Source: Daejeonella rubra (lineage in GTDB: Bacteria; Bacteroidota; Bacteroidia; Sphingobacteriales; Sphingobacteriaceae). Taken from it: a stretch of 64,000 bases of DNA. The stretch covers positions 1 through 64,000 of the forward strand of contig NZ_FNHH01000012.1 in assembly GCF_900103545.1 (NCBI RefSeq), in the 5' to 3' direction. Numbering within the stretch: position 1 is the first letter of the stretch; the number at the start of each line of letters is the position of its first letter. Shown one piece after another: positions 1-8,475 of this stretch. A program made the translations under genes and the position numbers. Below the pieces are notes generated by a model, which worked only from the letters and a program-made list of their open reading frames with translations, was not told where the DNA came from and did not search any database.

Positions 1-181
1 GAATCCTTCAGAATAACAACGGGTTTTCTTGATTTGCTGTAAATTTGCTTTCATATAACTTGACTTTTATGGTCAACCTATATCAGGGACGTACAATTAT
101 CCTGGTTCTTGACTCTTGGCTCTTGGTTCCATTCTTCAGTTGTCAGTTATCAGGCAGGTGTGAAGTGCAGCTCGATTTAGT

Positions 182-217
182 AAAAAAAAATAGCCGCCAT
201 AATTAAATGGCGGCTAT
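182..217 (-). terminator. Rho-independent terminator of icd
   Basis: A near-perfect hairpin with arms TAGCCGCCAT and ATGGCGGCTA (191-216) has a run of A on its left on the + strand. Read on the minus strand this gives stem, loop and U-tract about 30 bases after the icd stop codon. The rest of positions 1-246 shows no gene. Confidence 0.85.
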
Positions 218-246
218 CAATATGATTATAAGATTAAACAGGGAAC

Positions 247-1482
247 TTAAGCCAATTTTGCTTGTAAGTTCTGGTCAATTGCATCAAGGAATTCTTCAGT
301 GTACAAGTAATGATCACCATGACTTACTTTGTTTCCGTGAATACAAACAGCAAGATCTTTGGTCATTTTTCCGCTTTCTACAGTCTCGATACAAACCTGC
401 TCTAATGCATGGCAGAAATCAATTAATGCCTGGTTATTATCTAATTTACCGCGGAATTCCAAACCTCTGGTCCATGCAAAGATCGATGCGATCGGGTTGG
501 TTGAAGTTGGTTTTCCTGCCTGGTGATCACGATAGTGACGGGTTACAGTACCGTGAGCTGCTTCAGCTTCCATAGTACCGCCATCCGGTGTGATCAAAAC
601 AGAGGTCATTAATCCTAAAGATCCGAAACCTTGTGCAACAGTATCAGATTGAACATCACCATCATAGTTTTTACAAGCCCAAACGAAATTACCATTCCAT
701 TTTAATGCAGAAGCAACCATGTCGTCGATCAAACGGTGCTCATAAGTAATTCCTGCTTCAACAAATTTGCCTTTGAATTCACTTTGGTAAACTTCTTCGA
801 AAATATCTTTGAAGCGGCCATCGTATTTTTTCAGGATCGTATTTTTTGTAGAAAGATATAATGGCCAGCCTTTTGATAAGGCCTGATTGAAACATGCACG
901 TGCAAAACCGAAGATACTTTCATCTGTATTATACATTGCAAGGGCTACACCATCACCTTTGAAATTGTAAACTTCGAACGACTGAACATCTCCACCATCT
1001 TCAGGACTGAATGTAATAGTTAATTTTCCTTTTCCTTTTGTAACAAAATCGGTTGCACGATACTGATCGCCAAAAGCATGACGACCGATACAGATCGGAG
1101 CAGTCCAGTTTGGAACTAAACGGGGAACGTTGCTCATTACAATAGGCTCACGGAAAACAGTTCCATCAAGAATGTTCCTGATCGTTCCATTTGGTGATTT
1201 CCACATTTGTTTTAGTTTGAACTCTTCAACCCGAGCTTCATCAGGTGTGATCGTAGCACATTTGATACCAACACCATATTGTTTGATTGCATTCGCTGCA
1301 TCAATGGTAACCTGGTCATTAGTCTCATCCCGGTATTCCATTCCAAGATCGTAATATTTAATATCCAGCTCAAGATATGGAGTGATAAGTTTATCCTTAA
1401 TAAACTTCCAGATAATTCTGGTCATTTCATCACCGTCTAATTCAACTACCGGATTTGCAACTTTAATTTTTTGTACTGACAT
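247..1482 (-). CDS. icd: NADP-dependent isocitrate dehydrogenase
   Basis: It catalyses oxidative decarboxylation of isocitrate to 2-oxoglutarate with NADP+, in the cytosolic TCA cycle. The 411-residue product matches the length of the homodimeric eukaryote-like (class II) NADP-IDH family. The substrate-binding stretch SPNGTIRN is at residues 96-103 and is followed by ILDGTVFREPI. The C-terminal third has the family's EAAHGTVTRHYR stretch and then STNPIASIFAWTRGL. It stands alone on the minus strand with its own terminator. The ATG at 1482 opens directly into the conserved N-terminus, so the start is well placed. Its product is the substrate of the 2-oxoacid:ferredoxin oxidoreductase type encoded at 35.9-38.8 kb. 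Confidence 0.97.
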   Translation of the reverse strand: MSVQKIKVANPVVELDGDEMTRIIWKFIKDKLITPYLELDIKYYDLGMEYRDETNDQVTIDAANAIKQYGVGIKCATITPDEARVEEFKLKQMWKSPNGTIRNILDGTVFREPIVMSNVPRLVPNWTAPICIGRHAFGDQYRATDFVTKGKGKLTITFSPEDGGDVQSFEVYNFKGDGVALAMYNTDESIFGFARACFNQALSKGWPLYLSTKNTILKKYDGRFKDIFEEVYQSEFKGKFVEAGITYEHRLIDDMVASALKWNGNFVWACKNYDGDVQSDTVAQGFGSLGLMTSVLITPDGGTMEAEAAHGTVTRHYRDHQAGKPTSTNPIASIFAWTRGLEFRGKLDNNQALIDFCHALEQVCIETVESGKMTKDLAVCIHGNKVSHGDHYLYTEEFLDAIDQNLQAKLA

Positions 1483-1640
1483 ATACTTAATAATGAGGTT
1501 TTTGGAATTTCTCCAAAGATAGGAATTTTGAATACACCTGAAAATCTGAAAGACAGGAAATTTCAGTTAATTTATAAATGGTCAAATAAAACCAATTGAA
1601 TGCTCAGTTGTTTGATATTGTAAGCCTTTAGCATATAATA

Positions 1641-2057
1641 ATGGAAGCAAAACGTAAAAAGACCAAGGGGATAAAGCCCGACAGAACCGATCGGGATGAA
1701 TCATTAAAGGAAGATCTGAACATGGAGATCAATATCGATGACCTTTCCTTTGATCTGGAGAAGAATAGTTATGAAATGGATGTGATCGGTGATGATCCTG
1801 AATATGTTCATCATGATCCTTATGATACTGCGGTTGAAAATGGGAGGGATGCTTTCTCTGATTTTGATGAAGCAAATCCGACAGCAGTAAATGAATATGA
1901 TAAAAATGCGAGCCTGGAAACAGATCTGGATGTTCTCGGAATGCATGTAGAAATTGAAGAGGATATTATTGCTGAGGAGGATAGCTTCTCAGATACACCA
2001 GAAGATAACCGTGATGATCTCGATCTGGAAGGTTATCCTAAGAATGATAGAAAATAA
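1641..2057 (+). CDS. Acidic hypothetical protein
   Basis: I do not recognise a domain in this 138-residue protein. It has a basic N-terminus (MEAKRKKTKG) followed by a very acidic remainder rich in Asp and Glu, with no membrane segment or signal peptide. Low-complexity composition suggests a disordered cytoplasmic protein. It converges with dnaX, the stop codons being about 20 bases apart. The reading frame is clean, and the opposite-strand frame over the same DNA gives an implausible Ile/Phe-rich peptide, which supports this strand. Function unknown. Confidence 0.7.
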   Translation: MEAKRKKTKGIKPDRTDRDESLKEDLNMEINIDDLSFDLEKNSYEMDVIGDDPEYVHHDPYDTAVENGRDAFSDFDEANPTAVNEYDKNASLETDLDVLGMHVEIEEDIIAEEDSFSDTPEDNRDDLDLEGYPKNDRK

Positions 2058-2077
2058 TTTAGTTTCTATCTGTGCGA

Positions 2078-3898
2078 TCAATAATCCAGATCCAGATTAA
2101 ATCTGCGTTTAAACTCCTCCAGGTTTGGATTCTTTTCCAGCATATGCTGATATTTTTCAGATGAAGTGTACAGGCGTCTCTTTTGAGTCTGCTCCATTTG
2201 TCTGGTTTTAAGGTCAACGCTGAAGTTTTTTAGCTCTACACGCAGATAATTCAGAAGATCAACTTTCTCAGAACTGAGCAGATCTTCTTGTATCTTGTTT
2301 TCGATCACCAATTCAATCAGGAAATTGTCAAGCAGGACAGGAGGATTGGCTGTCATGATGGTGAAGATATTTATTTTGCCTTCTTTTTTGATCTTTTCTG
2401 CGTAAGCATTCCAAAATTTAAGCATGGTATCAGAATTAAATTCTGCCTTGCTTTCACCACTCAGATATTCAGCCTGAATTTCCTCTTTTTTTGAATAGTT
2501 TGCTTCCAGATCATTCAGATTGGGAATCAATGAACTGTTGGTACCTACTGAAAATTTGGGTATAATGATCTTTGCTGCCGGTTCTTCAACCATGGCCTTT
2601 GGGATTGGAGGAGCTATTGGTTCTTCAAGAGGTTTTTCCTGTACTATAGGTTCCGGAGCAGGTAAAACTATTGCCTGAATGGGGGCTATTATCTCCTGAA
2701 CAGGCAAAACAGGCTCAGAAACAACAGGTTCCTCTACTGGTTTAAGTTTTTTTTTTAGTTGACCGTCCTGTATGGCCGGAATTCCTGCTGCGGAAAGATT
2801 GATGGCAGCGGGGATATGGCATAGCTTTATGAGTGTTAGCTCGACCTGAAGCCGCTGATTTTTGCTGGTTTTATAATTAAGATCGCATTGATTACTGATG
2901 TTCAATGCTGAAATTAAAAAGGAGAGTGGGGCAGACTGCGACTGAATATTATATTTCTGACGTATTCCTTCACTCACTTCGAGTAATTTTAAGGTAGATG
3001 CATCTTTGCAGACCAGCAGATTTCTGAAATGTGATGCAAGTCCGGTTATAAAGTGGTTTCCATCAAATCCATTGCTCAATATCTCATCAAAAACAAGGAG
3101 TGCATTGGCTACATCTTCAGAAAGGATCGAGTCTGTGAGTTTAAAATAGTAATCATAATCCAGAATATTCAGATTATCAATAACTGATTTGTAATTGACA
3201 TTCTTGCTTGAAAAACTTACGATCTGATCGAACATGGATAAGGCATCACGGAGACCACCATCGGCTTTTTGGGCTATCAGATGTAATCCGTCCTCATCGT
3301 ATGCTATTTCTTCTTTATTGGCGATCTCTGCCAAATGTTTGGCAATATCTTCAACCCGGATTCGGTTGAAATCGAAGATCTGACATCTTGATAAAATAGT
3401 TGGCAGTATCTTATGTTTTTCTGTTGTGGCCAGAATGAAGATCGCATAATTAGGTGGTTCCTCCAATGTTTTCAAAAAGGCATTGAATGCTGCCTGTGAA
3501 AGCATATGGACCTCATCAATTATATAGATCTTGTATCTTCCTGCCTGAGGTGGGATCCGAACCTGTTCAATCAGGCTCCTGATATCTTCAACTGAATTGT
3601 TTGAAGCTGCATCCAGTTCATGGATGTTAAATGAATTGCCATTTTGAAATGAAATACAAGAATGGCAAACTCCGCAAGCTTCGGCATCAGGGCTTAAATT
3701 CTCGCAGTTAATTGTTTTAGCAAGAATCCGCGCACAGGTAGTTTTTCCAACTCCGCGTGGTCCGCAGAAAAGAAATGCCTGAGCCAGCTGATTATTTTTG
3801 ATAGCGTTTTTTAAGGTGCCAGTTATATGTAGCTGACCTACAACAGTTTGGAATGTTGCTGGTCTGTACTTTCGTGCTGATACTATGAAATTATCCAT
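2078..3898 (-). CDS. dnaX: DNA polymerase III subunit gamma/tau
   Basis: This is the clamp-loader ATPase of the replicative polymerase. The N-terminal AAA+ module has Walker A GPRGVGKTT (residues 46-54), a zinc site of four cysteines (C65, C75, C78, C81), a Walker B IIDEVHML and a sensor stretch ILATTEKHKILPTILSRCQ. Domain III ends around residue 370. A Pro/Glu/Val-rich linker (about 390-450) follows, then a tau-specific C-terminal domain. The 606-residue length is normal for Bacteroidota. The linker is low in complexity, but I see no obvious slippery heptamer in it, so whether a shorter gamma form is made cannot be judged. Confidence 0.96.
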   Translation of the reverse strand: MDNFIVSARKYRPATFQTVVGQLHITGTLKNAIKNNQLAQAFLFCGPRGVGKTTCARILAKTINCENLSPDAEACGVCHSCISFQNGNSFNIHELDAASNNSVEDIRSLIEQVRIPPQAGRYKIYIIDEVHMLSQAAFNAFLKTLEEPPNYAIFILATTEKHKILPTILSRCQIFDFNRIRVEDIAKHLAEIANKEEIAYDEDGLHLIAQKADGGLRDALSMFDQIVSFSSKNVNYKSVIDNLNILDYDYYFKLTDSILSEDVANALLVFDEILSNGFDGNHFITGLASHFRNLLVCKDASTLKLLEVSEGIRQKYNIQSQSAPLSFLISALNISNQCDLNYKTSKNQRLQVELTLIKLCHIPAAINLSAAGIPAIQDGQLKKKLKPVEEPVVSEPVLPVQEIIAPIQAIVLPAPEPIVQEKPLEEPIAPPIPKAMVEEPAAKIIIPKFSVGTNSSLIPNLNDLEANYSKKEEIQAEYLSGESKAEFNSDTMLKFWNAYAEKIKKEGKINIFTIMTANPPVLLDNFLIELVIENKIQEDLLSSEKVDLLNYLRVELKNFSVDLKTRQMEQTQKRRLYTSSEKYQHMLEKNPNLEEFKRRFNLDLDY

Positions 3899-4304
3899 CG
3901 GCTACTAAATTAGAAAGAGGAATGGGTTAAACCAAACTTAGTGTAAGATTTTTTAAAGAGGAGTCAGGCTGTTTAAAAATAAGTCCCTGGGATAGACTTC
4001 TGGTAAAATGGATGGATTTTTTTTATAAACATTTTCAGAGTTAAGTTGTTTAATAGCAAAATACCTAATTCTGGGTATAGAAGAAAAAGCAATAAAGCCT
4101 GACTTTTGTAAGGGAGAAAGATATATGAAGACTATTACAGAATTTTTTAAATTTACCATTGGTTTTATAGTTTATGTAGTTAAACGCAATACTTAAGAGG
4201 CGTTTGAATTACTGATTCCTTACGATTGAAGAAGCATTCTGCTTTAAATATTCCTGTACATTTCCGGATTCTTTTTGATAAGTCAAATCATTCTTATTAA
4301 AGCA
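3899..4304. other. Intergenic region, no gene supported
   Basis: The stretch between dnaX and the rpsF promoter is AT-rich. A 68-codon minus-strand reading frame (3953-4159) has no recognisable domain, no convincing ribosome site and a composition typical of chance, so I do not call it. Confidence 0.6.
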
Positions 4305-4335
4305 TTTGATAAATAGAAAATTATATCTATTTTTG
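4305..4335 (+). promoter_or_regulatory. Bacteroidota sigma-A promoter of rpsF operon
   Basis: TTTG at 4305-4308 is followed after exactly 19 bases by TATTTTTG at 4328-4335. This matches the Bacteroidota -33 (TTTG) and -7 (TAnnTTTG) boxes. Transcription would start near 4342, giving a leader of about 60 nt before rpsF. Confidence 0.75.
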
Positions 4336-4339
4336 CGTC

Positions 4340-4371
4340 CCGCTTTGAACCCTGTTTTAAGGGATTTGCGG
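4340..4371 (+). promoter_or_regulatory. Hairpin in rpsF leader, candidate S6:S18 autoregulatory site
   Basis: The leader can fold with outer stem CCGC/GCGG (4340-4343 with 4368-4371) and inner stem CCCT/AGGG, separated by an asymmetric internal loop. In several phyla the S6:S18 protein complex binds a leader hairpin ahead of rpsF. The position fits that role. Identity with the described S6:S18 motif is not established from the sequence alone. Confidence 0.4.
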
Positions 4372-4400
4372 ATAAATAAATTAAAAAACAAAAAGCAACA

Positions 4401-4769
4401 ATGCAACAGTACGAAACAGTGATCATTCTGACCCCGTTGTTATCTGAAGAAGCTGCGAAAGAGGTATTAACCAAATTCAACAAGCTTATGACTGATAACG
4501 GAGCCGAAATTGTCCATGAAGACAATTGGGGTTTGAAAAAACTAGCGTATCCGATTCAAAAGAAGACAACAGGATACTATCACCTAACTACATTCAAAGC
4601 TCCGGGTGAGTTTATTAACAAACTTGAAGTTGAATACAAGCGCGACGAACGCATTATGCGTTTTCTGACTGTATCATTGGATAAGCATGCGCTTGCATTC
4701 AGTGAGAAGAAACGTAGCGGAGCCTTCAACAAAAACAAGGAAACTAAAGCTGAGGAGGTAGCAAAATAA
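4401..4769 (+). CDS. rpsF: 30S ribosomal protein S6
   Basis: A protein of the small-subunit platform that binds S18 and 16S rRNA. The 122-residue product has the family start (QQYETVIILTPLLSEE), the WGLKKLAYPIQKKTTGYY core and the DERIMRFLTV strand, with a charged C-terminal tail. It is first in an rpsF-rpsR-rplI operon, and its TAA stop overlaps the ATG of rpsR by one base, implying translational coupling. The usual single-stranded-DNA-binding gene (ssb) is absent from between rpsF and rpsR, as is normal in Bacteroidota. Confidence 0.98.
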   Translation: MQQYETVIILTPLLSEEAAKEVLTKFNKLMTDNGAEIVHEDNWGLKKLAYPIQKKTTGYYHLTTFKAPGEFINKLEVEYKRDERIMRFLTVSLDKHALAFSEKKRSGAFNKNKETKAEEVAK

Positions 4770-5032
4770 TGGCAAAAGATCAAATCCAATACGTAACTGC
4801 TCCGAAAGTAGACGAGAGCCGCAAAAAGTATTGCCGTTTCAAAAAGAACGGTATCAAATACATCGATTACAAAGACGCTAACTTTTTATTAAAGTTCATT
4901 AACGATCAGGGTAAAGTTTTACCACGTCGTTTAACAGGAACTTCATTAAAGTTTCAGCGTAAAGTGGCTCAGGCTGTTAAGCGTGCCCGCCATATCGGTT
5001 TATTACCTTATGTTACTGATTCATTAAAATAA
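4769..5032 (+). CDS. rpsR: 30S ribosomal protein S18
   Basis: The partner of S6 on the 30S platform. The 87-residue basic protein has the conserved DYKDANFLLKFINDQGKVLPRR core and a C-terminal KRARHIGLLPYV. Its start overlaps the rpsF stop by one base, and rplI follows 16 bases after its stop. Confidence 0.98.
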   Translation: MAKDQIQYVTAPKVDESRKKYCRFKKNGIKYIDYKDANFLLKFINDQGKVLPRRLTGTSLKFQRKVAQAVKRARHIGLLPYVTDSLK

Positions 5033-5048
5033 GAGGGAGATAAGCGAA

Positions 5049-5492
5049 ATGGAACTAATTTTAAAACAAGACATCAAGAATCTCGGCGAGAAAGATGATG
5101 TTGTGAATGTAAGACCAGGTTTTGGACGTAATTACCTTATTCCTAAGGGTTACGCTACTCTGGCTACTGAATCTGCAAAGAAAGTATTAGCTGAAAATTT
5201 AAAACAAGCTGCTTTTAAGCAAGATAAGATCAAGAAGGACGCTGATGCGATTGCTGCCAGACTGGAAGGTGTTAAACTTTCTATAGGTGCTAAAGCTGGT
5301 GAAACCGGTAAGATCTTTGGATCAGTTAACACAATTCAAATAGCAGATGCATTGAAGAAAGAAGGCTTTGACGTTGATCGTCGCCGTATTACTTTTGATG
5401 TTGAACCTAAATTTGTGGGTGAATACACTGCAAACCTTAATCTTCACAAAGAAGTGAAGGTTAAAGTTCCTTTCGAGGTAGTAGCAGAATAA
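5049..5492 (+). CDS. rplI: 50S ribosomal protein L9
   Basis: A two-domain 23S rRNA-binding protein. The N-terminal domain has the signature LGEKDDVVNVRPGFGRNYLI (residues 12-31), followed by the long connecting helix (about 40-75) and a C-terminal domain beginning near KLSIGAKAGETGKIFGSV. The 147-residue length is typical. It is the last gene of the operon and is followed by two hairpins, the second with a U-tract. Confidence 0.98.
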   Translation: MELILKQDIKNLGEKDDVVNVRPGFGRNYLIPKGYATLATESAKKVLAENLKQAAFKQDKIKKDADAIAARLEGVKLSIGAKAGETGKIFGSVNTIQIADALKKEGFDVDRRRITFDVEPKFVGEYTANLNLHKEVKVKVPFEVVAE

Positions 5493-5497
5493 TTTCC

Positions 5498-5579
5498 AAT
5501 CTCCGGATTTTCACCGGAGATATTCAGGAAAAAATTATATTTTTATTGCCTTCTGAATTATTCAGAAGGCATTTTTTTT
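5498..5579 (+). terminator. Terminator of rpsF-rpsR-rplI operon
   Basis: Hairpin 1 (about 5499-5521) pairs ATCTCCGG with CCGGAGAT. Hairpin 2 (5548-5570) pairs GCCTTCTGAAT with ATTCAGAAGGC and is followed directly by a run of eight T, a canonical intrinsic terminator. Confidence 0.9.
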
Positions 5580-5613
5580 GTAACAAATTATCCGGCACAT
5601 AATTTATATTGAA

Positions 5614-6291
5614 TTGAGAAAGTTTGGCAGATTGATCGGCAAATTACTGACCTGGTTTTTTGCGGTGACATTTTTTTGGGTGCTGTTATTTAGATTTATC
5701 AATCCTCCAATAACTTATTTAATGATTCAGCGGGGCTTTGAACGCAAAGTCGATGGAAAGGAATGGAAAATTGAAAAGTCCTGGTTAGACATGGATGAAC
5801 TTTCTTCTAATCTGAAAAAGGCCGCTATTGCTGGTGAAGATGTTAACTTTTTGAAGCATTGGGGCTTTGATTTTAAGGCAATGGAGACTGCTTTTGAGAA
5901 AAACCAGAAGGGTAAAAAGGTTCGTGGTGGAAGTACCATTAGTCAGCAGACAGCGAAGAACGTATTTTTATGGCCTGGAAGGTCATATATCAGAAAGGCA
6001 TTTGAAGCCTATTTCACCATACTTATTGAATTACTTTGGGGTAAAGAACGTATTCTGGAAGTTTATTTAAATGTGATAGAGATGGGTGATGGGATCTATG
6101 GTGCTGAAGCAGCTTCTCAGAGATATTTTGGAAAATCAGCTCAGAGCATGAGCAAATCGCAGGCTGCATTGTTGGTTGCTGTTTTACCCAATCCCTTACG
6201 CTGGAATCCAACAAGGCCAACCCGTTTCATTTATTACAAACAGGGGCTGATTCTCAGGAATATGAGAAGACTTGGTGAATTACCTTTCTAA
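5614..6291 (+). CDS. mtgA: Monofunctional peptidoglycan glycosyltransferase
   Basis: It polymerises lipid II into glycan strands at the inner membrane (GT51 family). One N-terminal membrane segment (about residues 10-30, LLTWFFAVTFFWVLLFRF) precedes the GT51 domain. The catalytic EDVNFLKHWG stretch, the GGSTISQQTAKN motif, KERILEVYLN and GIYGAEAASQRYFGK are all in order. The 225-residue length fits the monofunctional class, with no transpeptidase domain. The start is TTG at 5614, which begins the basic-then-hydrophobic signal anchor; no better upstream ATG exists in frame. Confidence 0.95.
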   Translation: MRKFGRLIGKLLTWFFAVTFFWVLLFRFINPPITYLMIQRGFERKVDGKEWKIEKSWLDMDELSSNLKKAAIAGEDVNFLKHWGFDFKAMETAFEKNQKGKKVRGGSTISQQTAKNVFLWPGRSYIRKAFEAYFTILIELLWGKERILEVYLNVIEMGDGIYGAEAASQRYFGKSAQSMSKSQAALLVAVLPNPLRWNPTRPTRFIYYKQGLILRNMRRLGELPF

Positions 6292-6325
6292 GTATCCCTG
6301 TTGATTCTTTGTAAGATGCTTAGCT

Positions 6326-6805
6326 TTAAATACTGAATACCTGTGCATGCCAGCTATCCTTTAAAGGAATCTCCCAGAAAGTCTGCAATTCATTACGATT
6401 ATTGATGAGGTTATTAAAAACGAGTGTATTTTCATTTACACGACCGCTTTTAATCATGTCCTCGAATTCTTCCCTGCTACAGTTTATTACTTCCTCATTC
6501 TGTCTATAGGCAATTCTAAACCTGTCGAAAAGGTTAAGGTTAAATTTCTGTTCTATTTCCTTCATCAGATTCACAGATTTATCAATGCTGCATCCGGTTG
6601 CACCTGCTACCTGTTCATCGACTGAAAGTATGATGAATTGATGGTGAAGAACTTCGCCTATTGCAGCCAATGCATGACCATGTGCCAGCCACTCTGCTGT
6701 GAAATTATTAAGCATTTGAAGGATAGTTATTTCTTCCTCCTGAGTTAAGATCCGGTTGGCCTGGTATATCCAAACCCTTGAATTTTCAGAAATATTCATA
6801 TGCAA
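6326..6805 (-). CDS. Conserved Bacteroidota protein often labelled ABC transporter ATPase
   Basis: This 159-residue soluble protein resembles a conserved Bacteroidota family that databases usually name ABC transporter ATPase. I see no Walker A, Walker B or ABC signature in it, so that name is not supported by the sequence. Features are an N-terminal SRVWIYQANRILTQEEE stretch, TAEWLAHGHALAAIGEVLHH and a C-terminal FWEIPLKDSWHAQVF. It converges with mtgA. Function unknown. Confidence 0.75.
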   Translation of the reverse strand: MHMNISENSRVWIYQANRILTQEEEITILQMLNNFTAEWLAHGHALAAIGEVLHHQFIILSVDEQVAGATGCSIDKSVNLMKEIEQKFNLNLFDRFRIAYRQNEEVINCSREEFEDMIKSGRVNENTLVFNNLINNRNELQTFWEIPLKDSWHAQVFSI

Positions 6806-7130
6806 AAATACAGAATTTTGAGGAGGAATTATTTTTCATGTTTCTGTTTAACTGAAGTTTCCATGCCAAAGGTTCTAACATTCAATGCTTGTAAAAATAC
6901 CTGAATGTGGGTATTTAGCTTTATTTCGGGATTTGTATATTTGATAATCAGAAATTTTTTTAACCAGACATTTAATGCTCTCCGGAATATATACATTGAT
7001 AGTTGTATGTACGAGCTGATTTTTGATAATTTATTTTCAAACTCGTTGAATTTTATAAATAAATAATAATTTTTTTCATTTTAAATTAACCTAATTACCT
7101 TCGATTAATCAAAAAATAAAACTCAATAAT
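6806..7130. other. AT-rich intergenic region, divergent promoters expected
   Basis: About 325 bases lie between two divergent genes. The stretch is strongly AT-rich near 7020-7130. No RNA gene or coding frame is visible. Confidence 0.5.
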
Positions 7131-7886
7131 ATGAAAAACCACTACTTACTTTTCATTTTGCTACTGATCGCAGGTATGGTCAACGCACAGGATAGAGATA
7201 GCCTTAGCACAGAAAATTCTGTAGCTAATCCAGGTAATAGTATGATCAAGATCAATCTTTTGGCTCTTCCTCTTAAAAATTATTCACTTAGTCTGGAACA
7301 TAAGTTAGGCCGTAAGATAACTGCTGGACTAGGTTTCAGGTTTATGCCAAGCGGGGGACTACCCTTAATGTCGACCATTAAGGACCTGATTGATGATCCT
7401 GCAACTGATAAACAACTTGATCAGTTCGAAACCAGTAACACTGCCATTACTCCCGAAATCAGGTTTTATATGGGAAAACAGGCAATGCGTGGGTTTTATC
7501 TGGCCCCTTTTGCCCGTTACAGTACGTATAAAGGAAGTCTTCCTTTTGAGTTTGATGTGAATGGTACAACACAGACTATGCCTTTGAGTGGCAAGTTAAA
7601 TACGCTTACAGGTGGTTTACTTATTGGTGCACAATGGAAACTTGGTGGAAGAGTTTATCTTGATTGGTGGATGCTCGGACCTCAATATGGCTCTGCTGAC
7701 GGAAAACTTGATGGTAAAAGGTCATTGTCTGCTGATGAACAAAGGGAACTTAGAGCGGAATTGCAGGATCTTGAAATTCCTTTCGCCGAAACTACAACAA
7801 CCGTGGATGCCAATGGTGCCCGTTTAGATATAAAAGGCCCCTGGGCAGGTGTTAGAGCAGGCTTGAATCTGGGAATAAGGTTTTAA
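7131..7886 (+). CDS. Predicted outer membrane beta-barrel protein
   Basis: The 251-residue protein starts with a signal peptide (MKNHYLLFILLLIAGMVNAQ, cleavage after Ala19). After that come alternating amphipathic strands, such as MIKINLLALPLKNYSLSLEHKL and KITAGLGFRFMP. It ends in an aromatic-terminated strand (GLNLGIRF), the usual outer-membrane insertion signal. It resembles DUF3575-like small barrels of Bacteroidota, but no substrate can be inferred. It stands alone between AT-rich spacers. Confidence 0.75.
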   Translation: MKNHYLLFILLLIAGMVNAQDRDSLSTENSVANPGNSMIKINLLALPLKNYSLSLEHKLGRKITAGLGFRFMPSGGLPLMSTIKDLIDDPATDKQLDQFETSNTAITPEIRFYMGKQAMRGFYLAPFARYSTYKGSLPFEFDVNGTTQTMPLSGKLNTLTGGLLIGAQWKLGGRVYLDWWMLGPQYGSADGKLDGKRSLSADEQRELRAELQDLEIPFAETTTTVDANGARLDIKGPWAGVRAGLNLGIRF

Positions 7887-7960
7887 TCCTGCTTTTAGCA
7901 ATTTCATTTAATTTCCGGTATTTGTTTTTACATTAGGGCTTTAATAAATTTAAAGCCCTA

Positions 7961-8458
7961 ATGTATTTTAAGCATATGAGGTATACCGGAGTGCTGCCAA
8001 TCAGCAGCATACTGATTTGTCTTTCAATAATTTTCTTAAGTGCCTCAGGCCGGCAGTATGATTCTATACATCAGTTTGCGGAAAGAGTCCTGGTCAGGCT
8101 TAATAAAATGCATCATCCTGAATCTGAATTGTTAAAGATCAGGAAGTGTGAGCTGTTATTGAGTGATGAAGGATTTCTGAGGTACCGCAAGACCTATATA
8201 AGCGGAAAGCAGGAATATTATTCTCTTAACATTACCCGGGTCAGCAGCATTGATTACATCGGAGATACTGGTTCCGGAAACCTGCTTTTAAAGACCATGG
8301 AGGATGATGTGATCGTACAGACCTTTAACGACCGTGATGGCAATGTTGATTCTATGGCAACCCATTTTCGTTTAGATCTGCATACCGTTGAACCTGAAGA
8401 TCTTGTGGCTTTGCAGGATGATATCCTTGGAATGAAACTTTTACTGAAGAAAAATTAA
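7961..8458 (+). CDS. Exported hypothetical protein
   Basis: The 165-residue product has a hydrophobic N-terminal segment (about residues 12-29, LPISSILICLSIIFLSASG) that looks like a signal peptide. A polar alpha/beta body of unknown family follows. An in-frame ATG at 7976 (MRYTGVLPI) would give a more compact signal peptide and may be the real start. Just upstream (about 7935-7965) is an inverted repeat around AGGGCTTTAA/TTAAAGCCCT that may end transcription of the preceding barrel gene. Confidence 0.65.
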   Translation: MYFKHMRYTGVLPISSILICLSIIFLSASGRQYDSIHQFAERVLVRLNKMHHPESELLKIRKCELLLSDEGFLRYRKTYISGKQEYYSLNITRVSSIDYIGDTGSGNLLLKTMEDDVIVQTFNDRDGNVDSMATHFRLDLHTVEPEDLVALQDDILGMKLLLKKN

Positions 8459-8475
8459 ATCAGCATCCTTTTCAG

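Noticed and set aside
3953..4159. A 68-codon minus-strand gene between dnaX and rpsF
   Set aside because: No domain, no ribosome site, chance-like composition in AT-rich DNA.
6326..6805. ABC transporter ATPase as the real function
   Set aside because: No Walker or signature motifs; the name is probably a database carry-over.
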